Part shown: piece by piece, positions 16,425-23,939 of the stretch
Layout: each line of letters opens with the position of its first letter
Position numbering within the stretch: the stretch's first letter is position 1
From: an uncultured Eubacteriales bacterium
GTDB lineage: Bacteria; Bacillota; Clostridia; Oscillospirales; CAG-272
Length of the DNA: 64,000 bases
Assembly: GCA_934796165.1 (NCBI GenBank)
Contig: CAKVOU010000001.1
Coordinates: forward strand, 124,001 to 188,000
Direction of reading: 5' to 3'
Translations under genes and position numbers: made by a program
The notes under the pieces: generated by a model
Told to the model about the DNA's origin: nothing
What the model saw: the letters and a program-made list of their open reading frames with translations, nothing else
The model's database searches: none

Positions 16425-17012
16425 TTGAAAAAAGAAACCGTATACCGCGTGTTTTCCCATCTTCCGACCCTGGAAACCGACCGGCTGATTCTGCGCCGGA
16501 TGGCGGTCACGGACGCGGAGGATATGTTTGCCTACGCGAAAAATGAGGAGACCACCCGCTACCTGACGTGGTACCCGCACCGGGACGTGAACTATACCCG
16601 CGAATACCTGCGGTATATCGGGCAGCGCTACCGCGTCGGTTCGTTTTACGACTGGGCGTTGGAGTGGAAGCAGGATCACCGCATGATCGGGACCTGCGGT
16701 TTTACCTCGTTTGATTTCCCGAACAACCGGGGGGAGATCGGGTACGTCATCAACCCCGCGTACCGCGGGCAGGGGATTGCGCCGGAGGCTTGCCGCGCGG
16801 TGATGACCTTCGGATTTACGGAGCTGGGACTGCACCGTATCGAAGCACGGTACATCACGGGAAACGACGCGTCGGAGCACGTGATGGAGAAATTGGGTAT
16901 GAAGCCGGAGGGCGTGAGCCGCGGAGCAATGCTCATCAAGGGGCAGTACCGCGACATCGGCATTTGCGCGATCTTGCGCGATGAGTTTCTCGCCGGAAAA
17001 AAGTCTGAATAA
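16425..17012 (+). CDS. GNAT family N-acetyltransferase (RimJ/RimL-like)
   Basis: The 195-residue acetyltransferase starts at TTG behind GTGAGGCGAG. It has the RimJ/RimL layout: LETDRLILRRMAVTDAEDMF near the N-terminus, the acetyl-CoA loop NPAYRGQGIAPEACRAVM (about 114-131), and LHRIEARYITGNDASEHVMEKLGM. Members acetylate ribosomal protein N-termini or small amines and antibiotics. The target cannot be told from sequence. The rubrerythrin gene follows after 90 bases without a clear promoter or terminator, so the two may be co-transcribed. Confidence 0.9.
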   Translation: MKKETVYRVFSHLPTLETDRLILRRMAVTDAEDMFAYAKNEETTRYLTWYPHRDVNYTREYLRYIGQRYRVGSFYDWALEWKQDHRMIGTCGFTSFDFPNNRGEIGYVINPAYRGQGIAPEACRAVMTFGFTELGLHRIEARYITGNDASEHVMEKLGMKPEGVSRGAMLIKGQYRDIGICAILRDEFLAGKKSE

Positions 17013-17102
17013 AGTGTGCTTGGCGTGTCAATCCTTTCCGCGAAGATCTTTTGCGGCGACAAACGGAATTCCGCAAAGAGTTCAGGAAAGGAAGGGATCC
17101 CT

Positions 17103-17666
17103 ATGGCAACCTATACAAAGCAGGGCGTTGATGTGGAAACGCTTCGCGGCACCGAAACCGAAAAGAATCTGCACACGGCGCTGAGCGGGGAATCGCAGGC
17201 GTATCTCCGGTACAAGTGGTTTGAAGCCAAAGCGAAAAGCGACGGGTATGTGGAAATTGCCCGTATTTTTCAGGAGACGGCGGAGAACGAAAAGGAGCAC
17301 GCGGAGATCTGGTTCCGCTATCTCGGCGGCTGGAGCGCGACCGAGCGCAACCTGGATGCCGCGGCGGGCGGCGAGCATTTCGAGTGGGCGACCATGTACA
17401 AGGAATTTGAGGAGACCGCGAGGAAAGAGGGCTTTGACACCATTGCCGATCTGTTTTCCCGCGTTGCCTCCATTGAGAAAATGCACGAGGAACGCTATAT
17501 GAAGTACCTTGATGAGGTGCGGCGCGGCGACAGTTTCCGGTCGGATACGGAAACAAAATGGATCTGCCTCAACTGCGGGTATGTCGTGACCGGCAAAGAG
17601 CCGCCCGCGATCTGCCCGGTCTGCTCTCACCCCGAAGGGTATTTTGCAAGGCAAGAACGATCATAA
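17103..17666 (+). CDS. Rubrerythrin
   Basis: The 187-residue protein has an N-terminal ferritin-like diiron domain (about 15-145) with EKNLHTALSGESQAYLRYK, QETAENEKEHAEIW and ASIEKMHEERY, and a C-terminal rubredoxin-like domain with CLNCGYV (about 157-163) and CPVCSHPEGYF that binds one iron. Rubrerythrins reduce hydrogen peroxide in anaerobes, fitting an anaerobic host. ATG at 17103 follows GGAAGGGATCCCT. A strong terminator overlaps its stop codon. Confidence 0.96.
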   Translation: MATYTKQGVDVETLRGTETEKNLHTALSGESQAYLRYKWFEAKAKSDGYVEIARIFQETAENEKEHAEIWFRYLGGWSATERNLDAAAGGEHFEWATMYKEFEETARKEGFDTIADLFSRVASIEKMHEERYMKYLDEVRRGDSFRSDTETKWICLNCGYVVTGKEPPAICPVCSHPEGYFARQERS

Positions 17667-17708
17667 GATACCGGCACAAACGCGCAGCGTTTGTGCCGGT
17701 ATCTTTGT
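17665..17708 (+). terminator. Rho-independent terminator after rubrerythrin
   Basis: A 19-base perfect stem (17665-17683 / 17687-17705, loop GCA) followed by TTGTTT; its first bases overlap the TAA stop codon. The symmetrical arms may also act on leftward transcripts. Confidence 0.85.
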
Positions 17709-17895
17709 TTCCCGGAAGGCCGACCCTTTCTCCGCGTCCCGGTCAGGTCCGCGTTTTCCGGTACACGTAAATGCTCCTGCTCTTGATCCGGAGAGAAGAC
17801 GCGCACTGCCCGGCGGTCTTCCCTCGGGCGGCAACTGCCGGAGCGCCTTGCTCCCGTCCCGCTCAAATTTTGCGGGAAAAGATCCCTTTGCCTTC
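17709..17895. other. Intergenic region between rubrerythrin terminator and pcrA promoter
   Basis: Under 200 bases of non-coding sequence. No RNA gene or conserved element was recognised. Confidence 0.35.
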
Positions 17896-17924
17896 TTGCT
17901 ATTCCCGGCGGAATGTGCTAAAAT
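17896..17924 (+). promoter_or_regulatory. Promoter for pcrA
   Basis: -35 TTGCTA (17896-17901) and -10 TAAAAT (17919-17924), 17-base spacing, about 35 bases upstream of the ATG. Confidence 0.65.
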
Positions 17925-17960
17925 AAAGTATATTTTGAAGGATAGAAACGGGGATAGCAA

Positions 17961-20411
17961 ATGTCTGTCGCAGAAAGATATCTGAATGTCAAACGGGCGT
18001 TGTTTGAGCGGGCGTATTCCGACCTCAACGAACGCCAGAGGGAAGCGGTGTTCCGGACAGAGGGACCGCTTCTGGTGCTTGCGGGGGCGGGAAGCGGAAA
18101 AACGACGGTGTTGGTGCGCCGCGTTGCTTTTATCCTCCGCTTCGGAAACGCGTACCATTCGGACGAGGTTCCTTACGGCGTGACCGAGGAGAGCGTGGCG
18201 GAACTGGAACAGGCGCTGACGCTCCCGCCCGCGGAGATTTTTCCGATCCTTGACCGCTTTGCGGTTGGTGCCTGCCCGCCGTGGCGGATGCTCGCCATCA
18301 CCTTTACCAACAAAGCGGCAAATGAGATCAAAACACGGCTTGCGGCGGCGCTCGGCGACCTGCCCGGCGTCGGCGATATCTGGGCGGGTACCTTCCACTC
18401 GATCTGTATGCGCATCCTGCGTCAGCACGGCGACAAGGTCGGCTACGGGCGGGATTTTTCGGTGTACGATACCGACGACACCAAGCGCGCGATCCTCTCG
18501 GTCATGAAGGCGGAGAGAATTGAAGAAAAGGCGTTCCCCGTCAAGAGCGTGATGAACGCGATCGGCAGAGCCAAGGATAAACTGGAGACGCCGGACGACA
18601 TGGCGGAGCACGCGCGGGATTTCCGGGAAAAGCAGATCGCGCGGATCTACCGCGGGTACGCCGAACGGCTGAGGGCATCCAACGCGTTGGATTTTGATGA
18701 CATCATCATGCAGACGGTGTTCCTGCTCCGCGATTTTCCCGAGGTGCGGGAGCAGTATCAGTCCAAGTTCCGTTATGTGTCGGTGGACGAGTATCAGGAC
18801 ACCAACGAGGCGCAGTTCCGCCTGACCTGGTTCCTCGCCGGCGGGAGCCGCAACCTCATGGTAGTCGGCGACGATGACCAGAGTATCTACCGTTTCCGCG
18901 GCGCGACGATTGAAAACATTCTGAATTTCGACCGGACCTATGCCGATGCCGCAGTCATCAAGCTGGAGCAGAATTACCGTTCGACGGGTACCATCCTTGA
19001 CGCGGCGAACGCCGTCATTTCCCACAATGCGGGCAGACGCGGCAAAAAACTGTGGACGGATCAGGGTGCCGGTTCCAAGATCACGGTAAGAGAGGTGCAG
19101 GATCAGAACGCGGAGGCGCGTTTTGTCGCCGAGACCGTGCAGAGCGGCGTTGCCTCTGGGAAACATATTTACCGGGATTACGCGATCCTGTATCGTACCA
19201 ATGCCCAGTCCAACAGCATGGAGCGTGCCTTCACAAGAAGCGGCGTGCCGTACCGCGTGCTCGGCGGCACCCGGTTTACCGACCGCAAGGAAATCCGCGA
19301 CGTTGTGGCGTACCTTCAGCTCATCAACAATCATGGCGACCGCGAGCGGCTGCTCCGCATCATCAACGAGCCGAAGCGCAAGATCGGCGACCGGACGCTG
19401 GAGGCGATTGGGCAGATTGCAAAGGAGAAGGAGTGTACTCTGTTCCACGTGCTGGAAACGGCGGACGAATATCCCGCCCTCGCGCGTACCGCCACGACAC
19501 TGCTGGAGTTCGCGGCGCTCATCAATGCGCTGACCGTCCGTGCCGGAGAGGTTCCGCTTGACACCCTGTTTGACGAGGTGCTCGACCGTTCGGGGTACCG
19601 CCAGATGCTCATTGACGGCGGCGAGGAAGAAAAGGACCGGCTGGAAAACCTCGACGAATTCAAGTCGAATATCGTGGAATACCGTAATCAGAACGAGCAG
19701 CCGACCCTGACAGGCTTCCTCGAGGAGACCGCACTGGTCGCCGACGTCGATCGCTACGACGAAACGGCGGATGCGGTGGTCATGATGACCATTCACTCCG
19801 CAAAGGGACTGGAATTCCCGGTGGTGTTCTTGCCCGGTATGGAGGATGGTATCTTCCCCGGAATGCAGACGATCATGGGTGCTCCCGGCGAAATGGAGGA
19901 GGAAAGGCGGCTTGCCTATGTGGCAATCACGAGAGCCAAGCGCGAATTGTATATCCTGCACGCCAAGACCCGCCTCATGTACGCGCGGACGATGGCAAAC
20001 CCCGTTTCTCGCTTTGTGGGAGAGATTCCGGACGAGTTGGTGGACCGCAAGGACCTTGACGAGGGCGGCGGGATGTACGGCGGCGGGATGTACGGAAGCC
20101 CCTACGGGCAGAAAACCTATCATTTCGGAGATGACGCGAGCTCCGGCGGATACGGGGCGTCCCGGAGAAAACGGCAGTTCGTTGAAGCGGAGCAGGCGAC
20201 GGTGAACAAGCCGCTCATGGAAAACGGAACGCACCTCGGCGCAAAGCCCGTTTTCGCGGAGGGCGACCGCGTGGTGCATCCCACCTTCGGACGCGGCGAG
20301 GTGCTGAGCGTCCGCAAAATGGGCGCGGATACGCTGTATGAGATCATGTTTGACTCTGTGGGAACCAAAAAGCTGATGGCAACCTATGCCAAGCTCCGCC
20401 GGGCGGACTGA
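17961..20411 (+). CDS. pcrA: UvrD/PcrA-type superfamily 1 DNA helicase
   Basis: The 816-residue ATP-dependent 3'-5' helicase has motif I LAGAGSGKTTVLVRR (about 39-53), motif Ia ITFTNKAANEIK, DYKY-like DEYQDTNEAQ (motif II), GDDDQSIYRFRGA (motif III), EQNYRSTGTIL (motif IV), MTIHSAKGLEFPVV (motif V) and YVAITRAKRELYI (motif VI). About 45 extra residues lie between motifs I and Ia, and the C-terminus has a glycine/tyrosine-rich linker (GGGMYGGGMYG) before a Tudor-like RNA-polymerase-binding tail (DRVVHPTFGRGEVLS). The tail favours PcrA/UvrD over Rep. Acts in nucleotide excision repair and replication-conflict removal. Confidence 0.94.
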   Translation: MSVAERYLNVKRALFERAYSDLNERQREAVFRTEGPLLVLAGAGSGKTTVLVRRVAFILRFGNAYHSDEVPYGVTEESVAELEQALTLPPAEIFPILDRFAVGACPPWRMLAITFTNKAANEIKTRLAAALGDLPGVGDIWAGTFHSICMRILRQHGDKVGYGRDFSVYDTDDTKRAILSVMKAERIEEKAFPVKSVMNAIGRAKDKLETPDDMAEHARDFREKQIARIYRGYAERLRASNALDFDDIIMQTVFLLRDFPEVREQYQSKFRYVSVDEYQDTNEAQFRLTWFLAGGSRNLMVVGDDDQSIYRFRGATIENILNFDRTYADAAVIKLEQNYRSTGTILDAANAVISHNAGRRGKKLWTDQGAGSKITVREVQDQNAEARFVAETVQSGVASGKHIYRDYAILYRTNAQSNSMERAFTRSGVPYRVLGGTRFTDRKEIRDVVAYLQLINNHGDRERLLRIINEPKRKIGDRTLEAIGQIAKEKECTLFHVLETADEYPALARTATTLLEFAALINALTVRAGEVPLDTLFDEVLDRSGYRQMLIDGGEEEKDRLENLDEFKSNIVEYRNQNEQPTLTGFLEETALVADVDRYDETADAVVMMTIHSAKGLEFPVVFLPGMEDGIFPGMQTIMGAPGEMEEERRLAYVAITRAKRELYILHAKTRLMYARTMANPVSRFVGEIPDELVDRKDLDEGGGMYGGGMYGSPYGQKTYHFGDDASSGGYGASRRKRQFVEAEQATVNKPLMENGTHLGAKPVFAEGDRVVHPTFGRGEVLSVRKMGADTLYEIMFDSVGTKKLMATYAKLRRAD

Positions 20412-20431
20412 CGGTAACGCCAAACGACTGT

Positions 20432-20473
20432 GAAATGCCCCCGGTCGTGCGTATGCACGACCGGGGGCATTTC
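20432..20473. terminator. Bidirectional terminator between pcrA and the S1 gene
   Basis: A perfect 19-base stem (20432-20450 / 20455-20473, loop GTAT). It lies just after pcrA and just beyond the leftward S1 gene. T-runs are short, so efficiency is uncertain, but position and stem strength fit convergent termination. Confidence 0.75.
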
Positions 20474-20475
20474 CG

Positions 20476-21468
20476 TTATTCTTCTCCGAATACGCTTTCG
20501 ATCACCCGACGTGCGCCATCGGGGGAGTACCGCCAGCTCCGGATGGATTCCGTGTGTTCCACGTCAATATAATACTTCGGCGGGAGCGGACGCTTCGGTT
20601 CCCGACAGACATCAATCAGCACCAGCTTGATCTTCATACGGTCGGGAACGATGCTCTTGATGTATACCGCGGCGCCGGCGCCGATCAGCTGTTCCGCGGG
20701 CAGTGTCAGGTCGTCCCGCAGTTCCGCGAGTCCCGCAAGGTTCGGGGTCAGCTCCACGAAAATGCCGTATTCCTCCACGCTCCGGATGATTCCCGTGACG
20801 GTCTGACCCGCTTCAAACTGCGCCGCGTTTTCCTCCCAGGTGCCGAGCAGTTCGCGCATGGAGAGAAACAGCCGTCCCGTTTCCGGATCGACCGTTTTGA
20901 CGACATTCCAGAGGAACATTCCCGGCGTCAGCCGGTCGCGCGGGTGGGAAATGCGCGAGACCGAAATGCAGTCCACGGAGAGCAGAGAAGCGATTCCGCA
21001 CCCCACGTCCACGAATGCGCCGAAGTTTTCAAGGTGCGTGACCTTGGTGCGGACAAGATCGCCCGGCTTCAGTGCGGGCAACCGGACCTCCGCACATTCC
21101 TTCTGTACCGCGCGGCGGGAGAGCAGGGCGGTCGGAACCCCGTCGCGGACCTCGATCCCTGTGACAAAAAAGCACACAGGCTTTCCGACGCGCGTGATGA
21201 CGGCAATATCCTTGAAGGGTTCTCCCGGACGGCAGTATACCGCTTCTTCTCTTGGTATGATGCCGGGGATTCCGCAGAGATCGACGTGCAGGTTCAGGTC
21301 CGTGTCGCAGAGTACGGCGACCGCTTCCAGAATCGCGTGATCTCTGATGGCTGTTTCCAGATTTTTGACGGAAGACAGATATGCCCGGTTTTCCGCGGTG
21401 CCGATCCGGGAACCCTCCGGCAGATAACGTCCGTCCGGACGCAGTTCAGACTGAGGTTGCATTTGCAT
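20476..21468 (-). CDS. S1 RNA-binding domain protein (ribosomal protein S1-like)
   Basis: The 330-residue protein starts at ATG 21468 behind CGGAG; the longer frame upstream is unlikely. It has two clear S1/OB-fold repeats: LKPGDLVRTKVTHLENFGAFVDVGCG (about 180-255) and FEAGQTVTGIIRSVEEYGIFVELTP (about 265-330 region), preceded by a divergent N-terminal repeat. Such proteins bind RNA; in Firmicutes they include S1/YpfD-like factors of unsettled function. It is shorter than classical four- to six-repeat S1. The motif order suits a translation or RNA-turnover factor, not an RNase (no catalytic domain). Confidence 0.85.
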   Translation of the reverse strand: MQMQPQSELRPDGRYLPEGSRIGTAENRAYLSSVKNLETAIRDHAILEAVAVLCDTDLNLHVDLCGIPGIIPREEAVYCRPGEPFKDIAVITRVGKPVCFFVTGIEVRDGVPTALLSRRAVQKECAEVRLPALKPGDLVRTKVTHLENFGAFVDVGCGIASLLSVDCISVSRISHPRDRLTPGMFLWNVVKTVDPETGRLFLSMRELLGTWEENAAQFEAGQTVTGIIRSVEEYGIFVELTPNLAGLAELRDDLTLPAEQLIGAGAAVYIKSIVPDRMKIKLVLIDVCREPKRPLPPKYYIDVEHTESIRSWRYSPDGARRVIESVFGEE

Positions 21469-21800
21469 AATTATGTACTCCGTTCCGCCGCACAAGCGGC
21501 TTTTTTCATTTGTTCCTTTGCAGAAAATATATGTAAGGGAACGGAACTTTATGCCACTGTGTTTTCCGCTTTCCGGGGCAGGAAGAACCCTCGCACATGA
21601 CAGGGTATGCAGGCACTTGTCGCCTGCGGAACGGATCTGCGCGGCGAGGGAAGGATTCTTACGCATGACGGACGTGCAGGCGGCTGCCGTAAAAAAATTT
21701 GCGCCGCACTTCAGAAAATAATATGAAAAAGCGAGAAAAACGGAGCATTTGAAAGATTGCGCCATGGTAAATTAAAATAACCGGATTTTTTTTGAAAAAG
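21469..21800. other. Intergenic region between the S1 gene and rplM
   Basis: About 330 bases between divergent genes. A hairpin GCCGC-ACAA-GCGGC with six T residues (21489-21508) points rightward, within the leader of the leftward S1 gene. The remainder has no recognised gene. Confidence 0.45.
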
Positions 21801-21803
21801 GTA

Positions 21804-21832
21804 TTGACAAGCCCCGAAGGGCGTGCTATAAT
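21804..21832 (+). promoter_or_regulatory. Consensus sigma-A promoter for rplM-rpsI
   Basis: Perfect -35 TTGACA (21804-21809) and perfect -10 TATAAT (21827-21832), 17-base spacing, as expected for a ribosomal protein operon. The leader is only about 38 bases, too short for the known L13 leader structure. Confidence 0.92.
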
Positions 21833-21877
21833 ACACAGGCATGAAAAAAACCTTATCATATTTCGGAGGAAATAGCA

Positions 21878-22306
21878 ATGTCCACATTTATGCAGAAGAA
21901 AGAAGCCGTTACCCGCAAGTGGTACGTGCTGGACGCTGCCGGAAAGCCCATGGGCAAGACCGCAGTTGCCGCTGCCGACCTGCTTCGCGGAAAGAATGCA
22001 CCGGAGTTTACCCCGAACGTTGACTGCGGGAACTTCGTTATCATCATCAACGCAGAGAAGGCTGTTCTCACCGGCAAGAAGCTGGAGAAGAAGTACTACC
22101 ATCATCATTCCGGTTACATCGGCGGTCTGAAGTCCGTTCAGTACAAGACGCTGATGGCAACCAAGCCCGAATTTGCCATGGAGACCGCCGTCAAGGGAAT
22201 GCTCCCCAAGAATTCTCTCGGCGCCGAGGCTGCAACCCGCCTCAAGGTTTACGCGGGCGAGACTCATAAGCACGCGGCACAGAAGCCCGAAGCTTACGAG
22301 TTCTAA
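21878..22306 (+). CDS. rplM: 50S ribosomal protein L13
   Basis: The 142-residue protein matches L13: VTRKWYVLDAAGKPMGKTA, AADLLRGKNAPEFTPNVDCGNFVIIINAEK, KKYYHHHSGYIGGLKS and AVKGMLPKNSLG. L13 is an early-assembly large-subunit protein. The start follows CGGAGGAAATAGC. It is followed 24 bases later by rpsI, the standard bacterial gene pair. Confidence 0.98.
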   Translation: MSTFMQKKEAVTRKWYVLDAAGKPMGKTAVAAADLLRGKNAPEFTPNVDCGNFVIIINAEKAVLTGKKLEKKYYHHHSGYIGGLKSVQYKTLMATKPEFAMETAVKGMLPKNSLGAEAATRLKVYAGETHKHAAQKPEAYEF

Positions 22307-22330
22307 TCAAGGAAAGGAAGGCAGAGAATT

Positions 22331-22732
22331 ATGTATACCAGTGCAAAACCCTACTTCTACGGAACCGGAAGAAGAAAGAAGTCCATTGCCCGCGTTCGCA
22401 TCGTGCCGGGAACCGGCGCCATCACGATCAACGGTCGCGATATTGATAATTATTTCGGTCTTGAGACGCTCAAGCTGATCGTCAACCAGCCTTTCGCCGT
22501 TACCGGCACCGAAGGCAAGTTCGACATCATCGCCAATGTCATCGGCGGCGGTATTTCCGGTCAGGCAGGCGCGATCCGTCACGGTCTTTCCCGTGCGCTT
22601 GTCGCGGCTGACGAAGCAAACAAGCCCGCACTCAAGGCAGCAGGCTTCCTGACCCGTGACCCTCGTATGAAGGAAAGAAAGAAATACGGTCTCAAAGCAG
22701 CACGTCGTGCTCCTCAGTTCTCCAAGAGATAA
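22331..22732 (+). CDS. rpsI: 30S ribosomal protein S9
   Basis: The 133-residue protein has YFYGTGRRKKSIARVRIVPG, TINGRDIDNYF, the basic segment RHGLSRALV and the C-terminal tail ending in FSKR that reaches the P-site tRNA. Start is preceded by AAGGAAGG. A terminator follows 18 bases later, closing the rplM-rpsI operon. Confidence 0.98.
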   Translation: MYTSAKPYFYGTGRRKKSIARVRIVPGTGAITINGRDIDNYFGLETLKLIVNQPFAVTGTEGKFDIIANVIGGGISGQAGAIRHGLSRALVAADEANKPALKAAGFLTRDPRMKERKKYGLKAARRAPQFSKR

Positions 22733-22750
22733 TTTCTTTTGCGGAATTTC

Positions 22751-22787
22751 AAAACCCGGAACCCAAAAGGTTCCGGGTTTTCTTTTG
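22751..22787 (+). terminator. Terminator after rpsI
   Basis: Stem arms 22751-22763 and 22769-22781 (AAAACCCGGAACC / GGTTCCGGGTTTT) with loop CAAAA, followed by CTTTTG. It closes the ribosomal protein operon. Confidence 0.92.
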
Positions 22788-22950
22788 TGTATCGTCTGTC
22801 CGCCGGCTTGCCTGACTGAATCGGTATCCTATAAACTTTTTACGCCGACACCGTCCTTTCCGCGCCGCCGCGCCCGGGCGACTTCCGCCGCCCGTACCCG
22901 CCGGCTTGTACCGCTGAACCGAAAATTTCTGTTTATGCTGAATTCTTACG

Positions 22951-22983
22951 AAAACAGGAACCGCCGCAGGCGGTTCCTGTTTT
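22951..22983. terminator. Symmetrical terminator downstream of the esterase gene
   Basis: Perfect 15-base stem (22951-22965 / 22969-22983, loop GCA) with A/T ends on both sides, about 65 bases beyond the leftward esterase stop. The 170 bases between this and the rpsI terminator hold no recognised gene. Confidence 0.75.
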
Positions 22984-23049
22984 CTGTTCTTTGATTTACA
23001 CCACATTCTCCGTTCGGAGTTTTTGTGACGGATCTCCCCCGCGTTCTTC

Positions 23050-23760
23050 TTACGAAATCGGGCGAGGGAAGGTCAGATCGTCGCGCTTCTGCTCGAGAAG
23101 CCAGTCAATGACCGTCGTGTACCAGTACGCGTCGTCCCAGGAGCAGTGCCCGACATTGTTGAAGATGGTAAAACGGACGTTCCCGCCGAAATTCCGGGCG
23201 GAATTGACCATCTGATAAGACATTTCAACCGGCACGGTGTCGTCCTTGTCGCCGTGGAACGCCCAGACCGGCGTCTTGGCAAGATTGCCCGCTCTCCAGG
23301 GGAATCCGCCGCCGCAGATCGGCGCCAGCCCCGCAAAAAATTCGGGATAGGTAATCCCCAGTTCCCATGTTCCGAATCCACCCATCGAAAGCCCGGTCGC
23401 TGTGATACGATGCATGTCGACGTTGTATTCGGCAGCGACCTTGTCGATCAGCTCCTTCAGGGTGAAAATGATATTGTTCCACACCATGTCCTCGGGACAG
23501 CGGGGGCAGAGAATGATCGCGGGAATGTCCTTTGCATCACAGGCAACAATACTGCTGAGTCCGATGCAGTGAACAGTGGTCAGATCCTTCATGCCGCCGC
23601 GCTCGCCCGCACCGTGCAGAAAGACGATCAGGGGGAGCTTTTCTTTCTTCCAGTCGAGCTTCTTCGGCAGGAAAAGTTCGTAGGCAATGCCGGGAATATA
23701 GCCGTTTTTGGGGGAAACGAACAGATCGGATACGACGTGATAGAGCTTTGTGTCGTCCAT
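23050..23760 (-). CDS. Alpha/beta hydrolase, esterase/PHB-depolymerase-like
   Basis: The 236-residue serine hydrolase has the oxyanion segment LIVFLHGAGERGG, nucleophile elbow GLSMGGFGTWELG (Ser at about 124), catalytic Asp region HGDKDDTVPVE and His in NNVGHCSWDDAYW. It looks like the predicted-peptidase/carboxylesterase group often found in gut Firmicutes and may remove acyl groups from plant polymers; the substrate is unknown. No signal peptide, so cytoplasmic. Start ATG follows AAGGAGAATACC. Confidence 0.88.
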   Translation of the reverse strand: MDDTKLYHVVSDLFVSPKNGYIPGIAYELFLPKKLDWKKEKLPLIVFLHGAGERGGMKDLTTVHCIGLSSIVACDAKDIPAIILCPRCPEDMVWNNIIFTLKELIDKVAAEYNVDMHRITATGLSMGGFGTWELGITYPEFFAGLAPICGGGFPWRAGNLAKTPVWAFHGDKDDTVPVEMSYQMVNSARNFGGNVRFTIFNNVGHCSWDDAYWYTTVIDWLLEQKRDDLTFPRPIS

Positions 23761-23815
23761 GGTATTCTCCTTGTGGTTGCCGCGGCACAAAGCGCCGCGA
23801 AAAATGTTTCAACTC

Positions 23816-23845
23816 ATTGTATCATACAGGGGGTCCCTCCGTCAA
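23816..23845 (-). promoter_or_regulatory. Promoter for the esterase gene
   Basis: Minus-strand -35 TTGACG (23840-23845) and -10 TACAAT (23816-23821) with 18-base spacing. Confidence 0.65.
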
Positions 23846-23939
23846 CCGTTTGCCCAAAAAAGAAGCGGAACCGGTTGCTTTTGACCGTTTTTTCACGGAA
23901 TCCCGCTTTCTGCCCGTCAAACGGCACGTTTGCCTTGCG

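Noticed and set aside
17661..20423. Minus-strand open frame of 920 codons
   Set aside because: Antisense shadow of pcrA, which has all helicase motifs on the plus strand.
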